Counted from the stretch's first letter, positions 24,038 through 33,249 are shown. The stretch: 64,000 nucleotides of DNA from Ardenticatenales bacterium (GCA_020634575.1 JACKBM010000011.1:1-64000), one strand, 5' to 3'. Numbers and translations are program-made. The notes: generated from the sequence alone by a model not told the origin.

Positions 24038-27000
24038 TCAGGCCGGGCACATGCTGCCCGGCGGCATGACGCCGATGCCCAGGGCCCAATCGTCAAAGCT
24101 GCCGCCGACGAAATCTTGCAGATTATTGGTGGCCGCGAGCTGCAGTTGATAAACGGGTAGCCGTAGCGGCGGTCCTGCGGGGGCAGCGATGCGCGACCAG
24201 ATATCCAGCGCCTGGGCGAATATCGCCTGGGTGACCATGACCTCGTCACCGCTGTCGTTAACCAGCGCTTCCAGGCCGGGCATCAGATTTTCCAGCGTCA
24301 GGTAGGCGTCCCAGGCCAGAGCCGGGTCGGACCAGGTAATTTGCGCCATTTCGCCGACATGGTCGGCATAGAGTTCAAGATAGGTGTGACCGGCAGCCGT
24401 CCGGGCAAAGAGGAAGGTCAGTGCGCCCAGAGTGGATTGCCGCAAAGCCGGGCTCAGCTGGCCGGCCCGGTTGCCGCCGAACACACAAATTTGGGCCGAC
24501 AAACCAACCCAAACAACCGGCGCCAGGGGAAACACGCTTGGCGATGTGTTGGCATCAGGGGGCGGGGCGGCGGCCAGGTGGCGGCTGCCGGGAAAGGCGT
24601 ACTGGATCTGGCCGTTGCCATCACGAAAAGCCAGGCGGGGCGCAAAGTCGTAATCCAGGCTGACCTGGGTTGGGGCCGCGCCGCTGCCCGCGACGATAAT
24701 GTCAATCGGGAACGTTTGCAGGCCATCGACTGAGTAGGCCAGGCGCAAGGAATTGTCGTTGCTGGCGGTGTAGGCGATGTAGGGACTGTGCCAGGTGTCA
24801 TTGCCCAGCGTCAGGTCCAGGCTACTGATGGGGCCGGTGCCGGTGACGGCTGTGTGGTGGTGCCAGCTTGTATCCCGGTAGCTGTAGCGGATGCGCTGAT
24901 TGGTGACGTCGAAATAGGCGATGGCGACGATTTCGGTAAAGACGCGGTCGATGAGGCTGGCGTCGATGGCGATGGCGGGGAACCGGCCGGTATCCGCCCC
25001 ACCACCAGCCTCGACCAACTCATCACTCCAGCCAGCGCCATCCCAGATGGCCAGGCGCAGATCGCCGCCACTCATGTCATAGTAGCTGACATAGACCAGG
25101 CTGCTGCCGGCTAACCGGCCGGCGGCCAGCTCGTAGGTGCCGCCCAACGTTGGTGATTGGTTATTGGTGCTGAACTGCCAGGCATTCCCATCCCACCAGG
25201 CCAGCCGCAGACGCCGTTGACCCCCGTCATTGTGGGTGTAGATGATGATCGGGAAGTCGGCATCATCCAGTAGTAGCTGTATTTCATGACCAAAGTCGCC
25301 GGTTGAGATCTCCTCGACCAGCTCTGTCTGCCAGGCTGTGCCATCCCAGAATCGGTAGGTGAGACTGCGATTCAGGGCGGTGATGGCGGCAACGTGCGGC
25401 CGGCCCTGTGTGTCATAGCGGAGGGAGGTGTGTGCCGTGCTGTTGCTGCTGGTTTGCAATGTCTGGGCGGCCCAATCGGTACCATCCCAGGCAGCGTAGA
25501 GGAGTTCATCGGGCAGATCGTCGAGGTTGTGGAAGCTCACGCCTGGCGACGTCTGATTGAGCGCCAGATCGGGTTCCTGGCTATTGGTGCCCGGGTGGAC
25601 AGATCGGAGTTCCCAATGCGGCCCCCAGGTCACATATTTCAGGTCGCCGTAGGTATCGTCGTAATAGGCGACATGCGGTTGATCATTATTATCCAGGGCC
25701 AGATCGAGGTTGGCGCCGACATCATTCCGGCTGTCCAGCACTTCGGTGATGAAGCTGGCGCCATCCGGCACCGCCAGGTACAGATTTCCCCCGGCGTAGT
25801 AGCTGGCATACACCTCGTCGCTGCTGCTGAGGGCGATCCGGGTCTGGTCGCCGCCTGTATTCTGGATGCTGGCTATAAAACGCTTTTGCCAGGTTGAGCC
25901 ATCATACCAGGCATATTGGATAAACTCGGCACCAAGATTCGCATAGCCAATATGAGGGATATTAAAACTATCAAAAGCGAGGCTGAAATCATGGCCGGCG
26001 ATCACATCGCCAAAGACAACCTGGCTGCTCCAGGTGCTGCCGTTCCAGGTGGCGTAGTACAGTTTGTTGTTTTTGTAGAAGGTGGCGTGCAGGGTGTTGC
26101 TGTGGTCGAAGGCCAGGGTGGGTTCGGAGCTAATCGTTATCGAATCGGTCACAACCGTGGTCAACCAGCCGTTGGCTTCGCGACGTGAATGGAGCAACTC
26201 GCCGGTCAGGGAGTTGATGTGAATAATATTGGCCTGCTGGCTAACCGGATGCAGGGCGATGGTGCTCTTGTGCCCTACGCCCGGGCCATCATGCACGGTT
26301 TCCAGCGTCCAGCTACCCCCGGTCCATATTGCCCGGCGCAAGGCGCCATTCTGGGTACGATAGCTGATTTGCGGGTCGCCATCATTTTCGAGGGCAATGT
26401 CGCTGTCAAACCCGGTGTTGCCACTGCTCTCGACCACGCTGTTATGCCAGACCACGCCATCCCAATAGCTATACTTCAAGATGTTGCGGTTGACTAATGG
26501 GTCAGCTTGATAGCTGATATGAGGGTGACCCTGGCTATCCAGCGCCAACGCCGCGCCCATACCAGACCAGCCCCGTACGTCCAGCGTTTGCACTTGCCAG
26601 GCCTCGCCCGGTGGTTGTATCGGGGGAGTGGCAGTAGGCGTGGGCAAGGGTATCGTGGTCGCTGTCTGGGTTGGGGTTGCTGTTGGGGGAATTTGTTGAC
26701 TGTTCCAGAGGAAGATGTCTTCCGCATTGTTTTTGTCGCCCGAAACAAGATTGGTCGCCGTGGAGCTGAAGGCGATCAGTTGACCATCCGCGGAGATTGA
26801 GGGCCGCAGGGAGTGGCCCGTAGTGGATGGACCAGTAATCGGGCTCGAGATCAGGGTTGTGAGCCCGGCGGCAACATCATGGCGATAAATATTGAAAAAA
26901 GTGCCGCTATTGGCCACCAGATTGGTCGCCAGCGAATTGAAGGTGACGATCGACCCATCATGATTGATAGACGGGAAACCGGATTCACCATTGGCGGCAG

Positions 27001-28135
27001 CCCCGCCGCTGCTGACTGAAACCATCCGGATCGACGTCGTGCCAGGTTCATCCAGGATGCCGTCATTGTCACCGTCCCGGTCAAATAAAAAGATGTCGAG
27101 GCAGGTGTCACCGCCACAGTTGGGCGGATCATTCGGCACCAGATTGCTGGCGAGGGAAGCGAAGGTGATAAAGCGGCCGTTGCCGGAGATGTCGGTGGTG
27201 CGGGAAAGGCCATTGCCCTGCGTGCCATTGTCGGCAATTGAGGCCCGGCCGGTGTAGATGGCGCCCGGCTCATCAAAGATCCCATCGTTGTCACTATCCC
27301 GATCATGGTAAAACACATCTGTCTGCCCATTGTTGTCGTTGGGCACCAGGTTGCTGGCTGGCGAAGCAAAGGTGACATGACGTCCATCAGCGGAAATCGC
27401 GATATAGCTGAAGTCAACGTGTGCATTGCCAAGGCTGCCGTTGCTGGCAACGGAGACCAGCCTGGTGTCGATAGCGCCTGGCTCATCAAAAATGCCGTCG
27501 TTGTCGACATCCCTGTCGTGGACGTAGACGTCGTAGAAACTGTTGGTATCAGCCGGGTCATGCCGGGCGCGGGTTAGAAAGGCGACATACCGGCCGGTGG
27601 CGGAAATTGCCGGCAGGTTGTGATCAAAGGACGCCTGGTTGCCATTGCTGTCAACTGAAACCCGGACCGTTGTGCCCGTTTGCTGATCGCGGACGAAGAT
27701 GTCAAACGAGTTGTTGGTGTCATTGGGCACCAGGTTGTTGGCGAACGAGACAAAAGCGATATGACGGCCATCGGCGGATACGGCCGGCGGCGCCGATTCG
27801 CCGGAGATGTTGTTGCCCTGGCTGCCATCGCTGGCGACGGAAACCAGGCTGGTCAGACCGGTCAGCCGGTCATAGACAAAAGCATCACGCTGGTTATTCG
27901 TGTCATTGGCCACCAGGTTGCTGGCGTAGGAGAAGTAGGCAACGTGCCGGCCGTCGGCAGAAATGCCCGCAAATTCGGAGCGGTTGTTGGGCTGAAGGCC
28001 GCCCAGCCCCACCGAGATTCTCTCAAGCACGCCGCCTTCCATCTGGGCAGCGCTCGTCCCGGGGAATAGCAGGCAAAGGAACAACAAACTGGCAGCCGCC
28101 AGCAACAAGAGAAGGATGGTTGGTTTTTTAGACAT
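24038..28135 (-). CDS. Giant secreted seven-bladed beta-propeller protein, paralogue 3 (C-terminus shifted)
   Basis: A 1365-aa paralogue with signal peptide (TILLLLLAAASLLFLCLLF), seven blades with calcium loops in blades 3-5 (DVDNDGIFDE, DSDNDGIFDE, DGDNDGILDE), a Thr/Pro linker, the HISYQ/WDG repeat domain and the helical domain (HVGEMAQITWSDPAL, NLQDFVGGSFDDWALGIGV). It stops abruptly after MPPGSMCPA. In a neighbouring frame the DNA continues with PGLITVNDPTT, matching the end of paralogue 2, so a small indel has removed the usual YLPLI terminus. The start at 28135 (MSKKPTILL) follows a CGAGGT. Confidence 0.85.
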   Translation of the reverse strand: MSKKPTILLLLLAAASLLFLCLLFPGTSAAQMEGGVLERISVGLGGLQPNNRSEFAGISADGRHVAYFSYASNLVANDTNNQRDAFVYDRLTGLTSLVSVASDGSQGNNISGESAPPAVSADGRHIAFVSFANNLVPNDTNNSFDIFVRDQQTGTTVRVSVDSNGNQASFDHNLPAISATGRYVAFLTRARHDPADTNSFYDVYVHDRDVDNDGIFDEPGAIDTRLVSVASNGSLGNAHVDFSYIAISADGRHVTFASPASNLVPNDNNGQTDVFYHDRDSDNDGIFDEPGAIYTGRASIADNGTQGNGLSRTTDISGNGRFITFASLASNLVPNDPPNCGGDTCLDIFLFDRDGDNDGILDEPGTTSIRMVSVSSGGAAANGESGFPSINHDGSIVTFNSLATNLVANSGTFFNIYRHDVAAGLTTLISSPITGPSTTGHSLRPSISADGQLIAFSSTATNLVSGDKNNAEDIFLWNSQQIPPTATPTQTATTIPLPTPTATPPIQPPGEAWQVQTLDVRGWSGMGAALALDSQGHPHISYQADPLVNRNILKYSYWDGVVWHNSVVESSGNTGFDSDIALENDGDPQISYRTQNGALRRAIWTGGSWTLETVHDGPGVGHKSTIALHPVSQQANIIHINSLTGELLHSRREANGWLTTVVTDSITISSEPTLAFDHSNTLHATFYKNNKLYYATWNGSTWSSQVVFGDVIAGHDFSLAFDSFNIPHIGYANLGAEFIQYAWYDGSTWQKRFIASIQNTGGDQTRIALSSSDEVYASYYAGGNLYLAVPDGASFITEVLDSRNDVGANLDLALDNNDQPHVAYYDDTYGDLKYVTWGPHWELRSVHPGTNSQEPDLALNQTSPGVSFHNLDDLPDELLYAAWDGTDWAAQTLQTSSNSTAHTSLRYDTQGRPHVAAITALNRSLTYRFWDGTAWQTELVEEISTGDFGHEIQLLLDDADFPIIIYTHNDGGQRRLRLAWWDGNAWQFSTNNQSPTLGGTYELAAGRLAGSSLVYVSYYDMSGGDLRLAIWDGAGWSDELVEAGGGADTGRFPAIAIDASLIDRVFTEIVAIAYFDVTNQRIRYSYRDTSWHHHTAVTGTGPISSLDLTLGNDTWHSPYIAYTASNDNSLRLAYSVDGLQTFPIDIIVAGSGAAPTQVSLDYDFAPRLAFRDGNGQIQYAFPGSRHLAAAPPPDANTSPSVFPLAPVVWVGLSAQICVFGGNRAGQLSPALRQSTLGALTFLFARTAAGHTYLELYADHVGEMAQITWSDPALAWDAYLTLENLMPGLEALVNDSGDEVMVTQAIFAQALDIWSRIAAPAGPPLRLPVYQLQLAATNNLQDFVGGSFDDWALGIGVMPPGSMCPA

Positions 28136-28429
28136 GGGTACCTCGAACAGGCGTTCGTTCGTCAAAACAGATTGGACGTACGCTAAAGGAAACCCGTTTG
28201 CGCAATCGTGTGTAACGCTGTCCAGACGCCCGAGGCTTATGGCGCAGTTTCCTGACGACGCAGCGAGGGGAGCTCCGGCAATTAGCCGCAAAACTCATGT
28301 CGGAAAAACCTGCCCAACGCCGTTGAGTGTATTACCAGCTACCTCCGGGAGGCCCAGCAGGAGGGTATCTTGCCAACAGCTGAAGGGCCTCCCGGAGGTT
28401 AGGGGCGACGGAGTTTGGCCCGGATTGCG
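28136..28429. other. Intergenic region between propeller paralogues 4 and 3
   Basis: The 294-bp gap holds the hairpin element at 28299-28402 and presumably the upstream signals of paralogue 3. No coding frame is supported. Confidence 0.6.
28299..28402. repeat. Hairpin repeat element, copy B
   Basis: This is the reverse complement of the element at 2695-2798. Arms ACCTCCGGGAGGCCC (28341-28355) and GGGCCTCCCGGAGGT (28385-28399) surround a 29-nt loop containing TTGCCAACA, and the flank GTCGGAAAAACC...GTTGAGTGTATTACC is shared too. Conservation of arms, loop and flank argues for a mobile or processed element rather than chance. Confidence 0.8.
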
Positions 28430-30013
28430 TCAATCGGCCGGGGGTACCACGACCAGCGGCAAATGGAGCCAGTAGTCCGGCGGCGGCGGCGTAGGTGGCA
28501 GAGTCGGTGTCGGTGAGGGTGTGGGCGAAGGAGTACCAGTGGGTGAAGGGGATGGCGTGGGCGTAAGGCCTACCGCGCTCCGGTTGTAGACGAAGATATC
28601 ACTGCGAAAGTTGCTGTCGCCCGGCACAAGGTTTCTGGCATCTGACTGGAAGGCGATCAGCTGGCCATCGGCAGAGATGGCAGGCAGGAAGGAAAAATCG
28701 TTCGCCTGCCCGCCCTGCTGGGTGACTGATACCCGGCTGGTTGTGCCAGTGGCCAACTCGTGGACGAAGATATCAAGCTGGCCGCTGTCACCCGCTACGA
28801 GGTTCTGAGCAAAGGAGTAGAACGCGATGACGGACCCATCGCGGCTGATAGCCGGTACGTAGCTATCACCGTTTCCCGGTGTGCCATCGCTGGCGACGGA
28901 CACCTTCCAGATGGCTGTCGCGCCAGGCTCGTCATAAACGCCATCGTCATCGCTGTCCCGGTCGTGTACAAGCACATCATAGCAGTTGTCGATCTGGCAT
29001 GCGGGCAAATCGTTGGGCACCAGGGTGCTGGCTTCGGTCCAGAAGGTTACGTAGCGACCGTCACCGGAAATGTCACTGTCGATCGAAGGGCCATTGCCTT
29101 GCGTGCCGTCCGTGGCGACGGAGACGCGGGCGGTGTGGATAGCCCCGGGTTCATCAAATATCCCATCCTCATCGGTATCGCGGTCGTGAACAAAGGTGTC
29201 GATTTCGCCATTGGTATCATCGGGGACGAGGTTGCTGGCGGCGGAGGCGAACGTGATGTGACGCCCGTCTGGCGAGATGGCGATGTCGCTGGGGTTGGCG
29301 CCGAAGTTGGCCTTGGTGCCATCACTGGCGATGGATACCAGGCTGTTGCTGATGGCGCCGGGCTCGTCAAAGATGCCGTCAGCATCACTGTCCCGATCAT
29401 GGACGTAGATGTCGAACTGGCCAGTATCGCCGGCCACCAGCGAGCCATTGGTGCCGAAGGCGACATAGCGCCCATCACCGGAGATGGCAATATTCCAGGA
29501 GAACCAGGGGTTCTGCTCGCCACCAGCAGTGATTGAGACGCGGACGGTCTGGCCCGTCTGCTGATCGTGAACAAAGACATCCTGGACATTATTGGTATCG
29601 CCCGGCACCAGGTTGCTGGCGGCCGAGACAAAGGCGATGTAACGGCCATCATCGGACAGCGCCGGCGGCTCGAAGTCGCCCGACTGTGCGTTACCCTGGG
29701 TGCCATCCGACGCGACGGAGATGCGCCGGGTGGTGCCAGATTGTCGATCATAAAGGAAGACGTCCTGGACATTGTTGGTATCGGACAGGACCAGGTTACT
29801 GGCGATGGCGTTGTAGGCAATGTAGCGTCCGTCCGCAGAAATGGCGGCGTAGTTGGCATGGTCGTTGCCCTGAGTATTGCCCGGACCCAGCGAGATGCGT
29901 TCGATCAATACCCCTTCCGCGCTGGCCGCGCCGGTGCCAGGGCGAAGCACGAGAAACAGAAGCAGGCTACCAAACAGGCAAATGGCGAGGGATGCAGCAT
30001 AGTTTTTCATCAT
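28430..30013 (-). CDS. Secreted seven-bladed beta-propeller protein, short paralogue 4
   Basis: A 527-aa paralogue containing only the first half of the architecture: a signal peptide (MMKNYAASLAICLFGSLLLFLVL), seven PD40-like blades with calcium-loop insertions in blades 3-5 (DSDADGIFDE, DTDEDGIFDE, DSDDDGVYDE), a Pro/Thr/Ser linker, and the terminus YWLHLPLVVVPPAD. The WDG repeat domain and helical domain are absent. It may represent the ancestral unit or a deleted form. AGGAG lies 5 nt upstream of the ATG at 30013. It is the upstream-most of four tandem genes. Confidence 0.88.
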   Translation of the reverse strand: MMKNYAASLAICLFGSLLLFLVLRPGTGAASAEGVLIERISLGPGNTQGNDHANYAAISADGRYIAYNAIASNLVLSDTNNVQDVFLYDRQSGTTRRISVASDGTQGNAQSGDFEPPALSDDGRYIAFVSAASNLVPGDTNNVQDVFVHDQQTGQTVRVSITAGGEQNPWFSWNIAISGDGRYVAFGTNGSLVAGDTGQFDIYVHDRDSDADGIFDEPGAISNSLVSIASDGTKANFGANPSDIAISPDGRHITFASAASNLVPDDTNGEIDTFVHDRDTDEDGIFDEPGAIHTARVSVATDGTQGNGPSIDSDISGDGRYVTFWTEASTLVPNDLPACQIDNCYDVLVHDRDSDDDGVYDEPGATAIWKVSVASDGTPGNGDSYVPAISRDGSVIAFYSFAQNLVAGDSGQLDIFVHELATGTTSRVSVTQQGGQANDFSFLPAISADGQLIAFQSDARNLVPGDSNFRSDIFVYNRSAVGLTPTPSPSPTGTPSPTPSPTPTLPPTPPPPDYWLHLPLVVVPPAD

Positions 30014-30154
30014 GTATCTCCTAAGGACAAAAGACAGGTATGGGGCAGAGCGTAGCGGGCTACCGTTTGCATGGACGTGGGCATGGACGCTTCTGCCGCT
30101 TCTGGCTATGATTAGGGTCTTAATTGGCAAGCCCCAACGTGAAAATGGAGTGAC

Positions 30155-31078
30155 ATGACAATGACCACCTTTCCCCAACTGGATTTGGCCACTCACATGA
30201 GCCGGCTGACACCACCGGACCGGCCGGTGCGCATGGTCCTCGACACCGACACCTACAATGAGATCGACGACCAGTTCGCCCTCGCCCAAGCCCTCCTCGC
30301 CCCGGAGCGGCTCACCGTCGAGGCGATTTACGCCGCCCCCTTCTTTAATGATCGCTCCAGCAGCGCTGGCGATGGGATGGAGAAGAGCTACGAAGAGATC
30401 CTGCGGTTGCTGGACCTGCTGGGCCACTCACCCGAGGGGCTCGTCTACCGCGGCGCGACCAGCTTCCTGGACAAGGACAACCTGGTTCGCACCGAAGCGG
30501 TTGATGATCTGATCAACCGGGCCCTGGCCAGCCCGGCTGACGACCCGCTTTACGTGGTCGCCATCGCCGCCCTGACCAATATCGCCACGGCGCTGCTGCT
30601 GGAGCCGCGCATTATTGAGCATATCGTCGTCGTCTGGCTGGGCGGCCACGCGCTCAACTGGCCTCATACGCTGGAATTCAACCTGAAGCAGGATATCCCC
30701 TCCGCCCAGGTGCTGTTCGACTGTGGCGTGCCGCTGCTGCTGGTCCCCTGTATGGGTGTGACAACCCAGCTCAGTACCACGATCCCGGAGCTGGAAGCCT
30801 ATCTGGGCGGGCAAAATCCGCTCTGTGATTTCCTGGTGGATACGGTGAAGGGCTACCATGATGATCATTTTGCCTGGTCCAAACCGATCTGGGATGTGGC
30901 GGCGATCGCCTGGCTGCTGGATGGGGCCTGGCTGGATTCCGAACTGGTGCACAGCCCCATCGTGACCGATCAGGGCACCTGGAGTGTGGACCGGCGGCGC
31001 CATCTAATTCGCTCGGCCAGCTTCATCCACCGGGATCCAATCTTCCGCGACCTGTTTACCCGTCTGCGGTCTTTGTAG
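30155..31078 (+). CDS. Nucleoside hydrolase (IUNH family)
   Basis: A 307-aa calcium-dependent ribonucleoside hydrolase-like protein, expected to split a nucleoside into base and ribose. The signature Asp cluster is DTDTYNEIDDQFAL at residues 30-43. Supporting motifs are AALTNIATALLLEP, VVWLGGHALNW and a C-terminal KPIWDVAAIAWLL, where the Asp completes the calcium site. It may salvage nucleosides; substrate preference is not readable. GGAG precedes the ATG. It lies 13 nt upstream of the DUF2294 gene. Confidence 0.88.
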   Translation: MTMTTFPQLDLATHMSRLTPPDRPVRMVLDTDTYNEIDDQFALAQALLAPERLTVEAIYAAPFFNDRSSSAGDGMEKSYEEILRLLDLLGHSPEGLVYRGATSFLDKDNLVRTEAVDDLINRALASPADDPLYVVAIAALTNIATALLLEPRIIEHIVVVWLGGHALNWPHTLEFNLKQDIPSAQVLFDCGVPLLLVPCMGVTTQLSTTIPELEAYLGGQNPLCDFLVDTVKGYHDDHFAWSKPIWDVAAIAWLLDGAWLDSELVHSPIVTDQGTWSVDRRRHLIRSASFIHRDPIFRDLFTRLRSL

Positions 31079-31091
31079 CGCGAGGTCCCGC

Positions 31092-31460
31092 ATGAAACCC
31101 AAGAGCATTGGCCAGGTTGAAGCGGAATTGACGCGCGCCATTGTCCAGTTTGAGAAAGAGTATCTGGGCCGCGGCCCCAAAGATGCCCGGACCTACGTCA
31201 TCGACGACATGATCCTGATCCGGCTAAAAGGGCTGTTGACGCCTGCCGAGCAGAAGCTGGCCGAAAGCGATGATGGCCGGATGCTGGTCAAGGAAACGCG
31301 GCGCCGCCTGTTTGAAAGCTCGCTGCCGACGTTGCGACAGTTGGTCCATGATATAGCCGGCGCCGATGTGATTAGCCTGCACACCGACATGAGCAGCCAC
31401 ACGGGCGAGCGTATCATAGTGCTGACGACAGATACGGATCTGGCGACCAAATACGCTTGA
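31092..31460 (+). CDS. DUF2294 family protein
   Basis: A 122-aa soluble protein matching DUF2294: IGQVEAELTRAIVQFEKEYLGRGPKDARTY at the N-terminus (shown here in part), DDMILIRLKGLLTPAEQ, and the end VISLHTDMSSHTGERIIV with its TD loop. The function is unknown. Its stop overlaps the permease start (TTGA), which suggests translational coupling. Confidence 0.8.
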   Translation: MKPKSIGQVEAELTRAIVQFEKEYLGRGPKDARTYVIDDMILIRLKGLLTPAEQKLAESDDGRMLVKETRRRLFESSLPTLRQLVHDIAGADVISLHTDMSSHTGERIIVLTTDTDLATKYA

Positions 31461-32299
31461 CCGTGACGGAAGAGAAAGACGGGCAGCGCCCAGCAGGACA
31501 TCACCAGCCTCGCCGTGATCAATTATCCGGCATGTTGGCTGCTCTGATTGCCCTGCTGATGGCGCTGTTCCTGATCCTGCCCCTATTGGCGCTTGTCTGG
31601 CGGGCCTTCATGCTGGATGGGGATCTGCCCCTGGCCGATCAGGCGTTGTTCCAGGCATTGTCGCTCAGCCTGGGGACAACCGCGCTGGCCGTCCTCCTGA
31701 CGCTTCTCCTGGGGACGCCGCTGGCCTATTTCCTGGCCCGCTACAACTTTCCATTGCGGCGACTGGTTTCCCTTTTTGTGGAACTGCCGATTGTGATGCC
31801 GCCGGTGGTTGCCGGGTTGGCGCTACTGGCGGCTTTTGGCCGGCGTGGCCTGCTCGGGGCGCCGCTGGCGGAGCTCAACGTCACCATCACCTTTACCACC
31901 ACAGCTGTGGTCCTGGCTCAGCTGTTTGTCTCGGCGCCGTTTTACATCCGGGCGGCCCAGAGCCGGTTTCAGGAGTTGCCCCGGGTTTATGAGGATGCGG
32001 CGGCGGTGGATGGGGCGGATCGATGGCAGGTCTTCTGGTTTGTCATGTTGCCGCAAAGCCGCCGGGCGCTCCTGGCCGGGCTGATCCTGAGCTGGGCCCG
32101 CGCCCTGGGCGAATTTGGCGCCACCATCCTCTTTGCCGGTAACCTGACCGGCCGGACCCAGACCATGCCCCTGCTCGTCTACGGCGCCCTTGAACAGGAT
32201 CTACGCACCACTTTTGTGACCGCGCTCATTCTGTTGGCGCTGGCCCTGGTTGCATTTATACTGACTCGCTGGCTGGCCGGCCTGGACCGTATAACCTAG
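31457..32299 (+). CDS. ModB-like ABC transporter permease
   Basis: A 280-aa inner-membrane permease with about six membrane helices, closest by motif to molybdate/tungstate permeases. The cytoplasmic EAA loop reads EDAAAVDGADRWQVFWFVMLP, and GEFGATILFAGN is typical of ModB/CysT-type permeases. The start is a TTG at 31457 overlapping the DUF2294 stop, with a GTG two codons later as alternative. No binding protein or ATPase is nearby, so partners must be elsewhere. If it handles molybdate, tungstate or another oxyanion is not decidable here. Confidence 0.82.
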   Translation: MTVTEEKDGQRPAGHHQPRRDQLSGMLAALIALLMALFLILPLLALVWRAFMLDGDLPLADQALFQALSLSLGTTALAVLLTLLLGTPLAYFLARYNFPLRRLVSLFVELPIVMPPVVAGLALLAAFGRRGLLGAPLAELNVTITFTTTAVVLAQLFVSAPFYIRAAQSRFQELPRVYEDAAAVDGADRWQVFWFVMLPQSRRALLAGLILSWARALGEFGATILFAGNLTGRTQTMPLLVYGALEQDLRTTFVTALILLALALVAFILTRWLAGLDRIT

Positions 32300-32396
32300 T
32301 TTTGGCGCTTGGTACCAGAGGCAAGGTACGGATATACCATCGCTTGGCAGCGGCGCCAGATGTTATCCTTTTTCTGGAGTTGAAAAAGGATAAATC

Positions 32397-32564
32397 ATGG
32401 AAAACTGGCACATTGTTATCTTCGTAATCCTCGGCCTCAGCTTGATGTCGACAGGGCTCATTCTGTCAGCCTGTGTCATGGCCGCCCGAATGCACCGCCT
32501 GCATCCGGCCGAGGCAGAATCGGCCGCTCCCAACTACACGTTGGAGCCGGTTGACGCTGTCTAG
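32397..32564 (+). CDS. Tiny single-span membrane protein (55 aa)
   Basis: A short frame with AAGGA 7-8 nt upstream encodes a 55-aa protein. Its N-terminus (WHIVIFVILGLSLMSTGLIL) is a likely membrane helix, followed by a charged and Pro-rich cytosolic or exported tail ending in YTLEPVDAV. It follows the permease gene by about 100 nt on the same strand. I recognise no family. A transcript or peptide would be needed to prove it. Confidence 0.45.
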   Translation: MENWHIVIFVILGLSLMSTGLILSACVMAARMHRLHPAEAESAAPNYTLEPVDAV

Positions 32565-32621
32565 CGAGCCCCTGATTGAATTTCCGGTGTCATTGCTTAA
32601 CGTTCCGGTACGACTTGAATA

Positions 32622-32697
32622 TGGATTCCCACTTTCGTGGGATTGACGGCACCAGAACCTTATTCTTGCGTCGTCATTCCCGCGCAGGCGGGAATCC
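32622..32697. repeat. Pair of facing REP-type palindromes
   Basis: The first palindrome is ATTCCCAC-TTTC-GTGGGATT (32625-32644), preceded by GG and followed by GAC. The second is ATTCCCGC-GCAG-GCGGGAAT (32676-32695), preceded by GTC and followed by CC, so it lies in the opposite orientation. This is the usual paired arrangement of REP elements. Confidence 0.8.
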
Positions 32698-32779
32698 AGT
32701 CCCCCAACCAAACCAAAAGCCTTGTCCGTGGGTCAGAATGCACCACACGAGGATCTTTCTGGCGTCATCCCGAGCTTTG

Positions 32780-33190
32780 TCTGCCGTGAAAAGCGTTCAT
32801 TTAGAGAACGCGAGGGACCCCTCCCTGCGGCGCTAAAAGGACCGGCCGGTAGCTGGCGCAAAACAAATGCGAGCTGCCAAACCAGCCACCAGCCGCCAAG
32901 GCCAACACCATGGAGAGGGGCCCTTCGCTCTCTCTTGATGTGGGTAATGCCCTTTGAACGAAGCTCAGGGTGACGTCGGAAAATAATGAAAATAGACCTC
33001 CGGACAAGCCTTTTAGCGTTCCGAGTACATCCCTTTATGGGCTGGGAACGCGTCACCCAACAGCTATCTGGATGATCACAAAAGGCTAAAACCCTTTACT
33101 ACGAACCCGACTTCGCTCGGCATATCTTGAACCCGTTTCTCGCCTCATCGAACGCGGTCCGCCGCGTGGCGCTTCTCAAGGTGATATCGA
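32780..33190. repeat. Composite intergenic repeat, copy 1
   Basis: The segment 32783-32925 resembles 44810-44952 in the same orientation (GCCGTGAAAA ... GCGAGGGAC ... GCCAACACC). The segment 33000-33190 resembles 44570-44770 in reverse orientation, sharing AGCCTTTTGTGATCATCCAG, GTAGTAAAGGG and ACCGCGTTCG. Similarity is clear by eye but diverged. Confidence 0.7.
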
Positions 33191-33249
33191 AGATTTAGGG
33201 GAAGCAACCTCCAGACAAGCCTCATAAGCCTGCCAATCCATTCTCATCC

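Larger units (their letters stand above)
32565..33249. other. Repeat-rich intergenic region without a supported gene
   Basis: This 685-bp stretch holds two facing REP palindromes (32622-32697) and repeat blocks shared with 44570-44952. Short open frames exist on both strands but lack ribosome-binding sites and family signals. Confidence 0.7.

Noticed and set aside
23905..24249. N-terminal extension of propeller paralogue 2
   Set aside because: It overlaps the end of paralogue 3 out of frame and lacks a signal peptide, whereas MSKKLTLL at 23904 has both signal and ribosome-binding site.
30428..31003. Minus-strand frame inside the nucleoside hydrolase gene
   Set aside because: Antisense shadow of a well-supported gene.
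32801..33056. Short frames in the repeat region at 33 kb
   Set aside because: They lie in repeat blocks shared with 44.7 kb whose frames are not preserved between copies.
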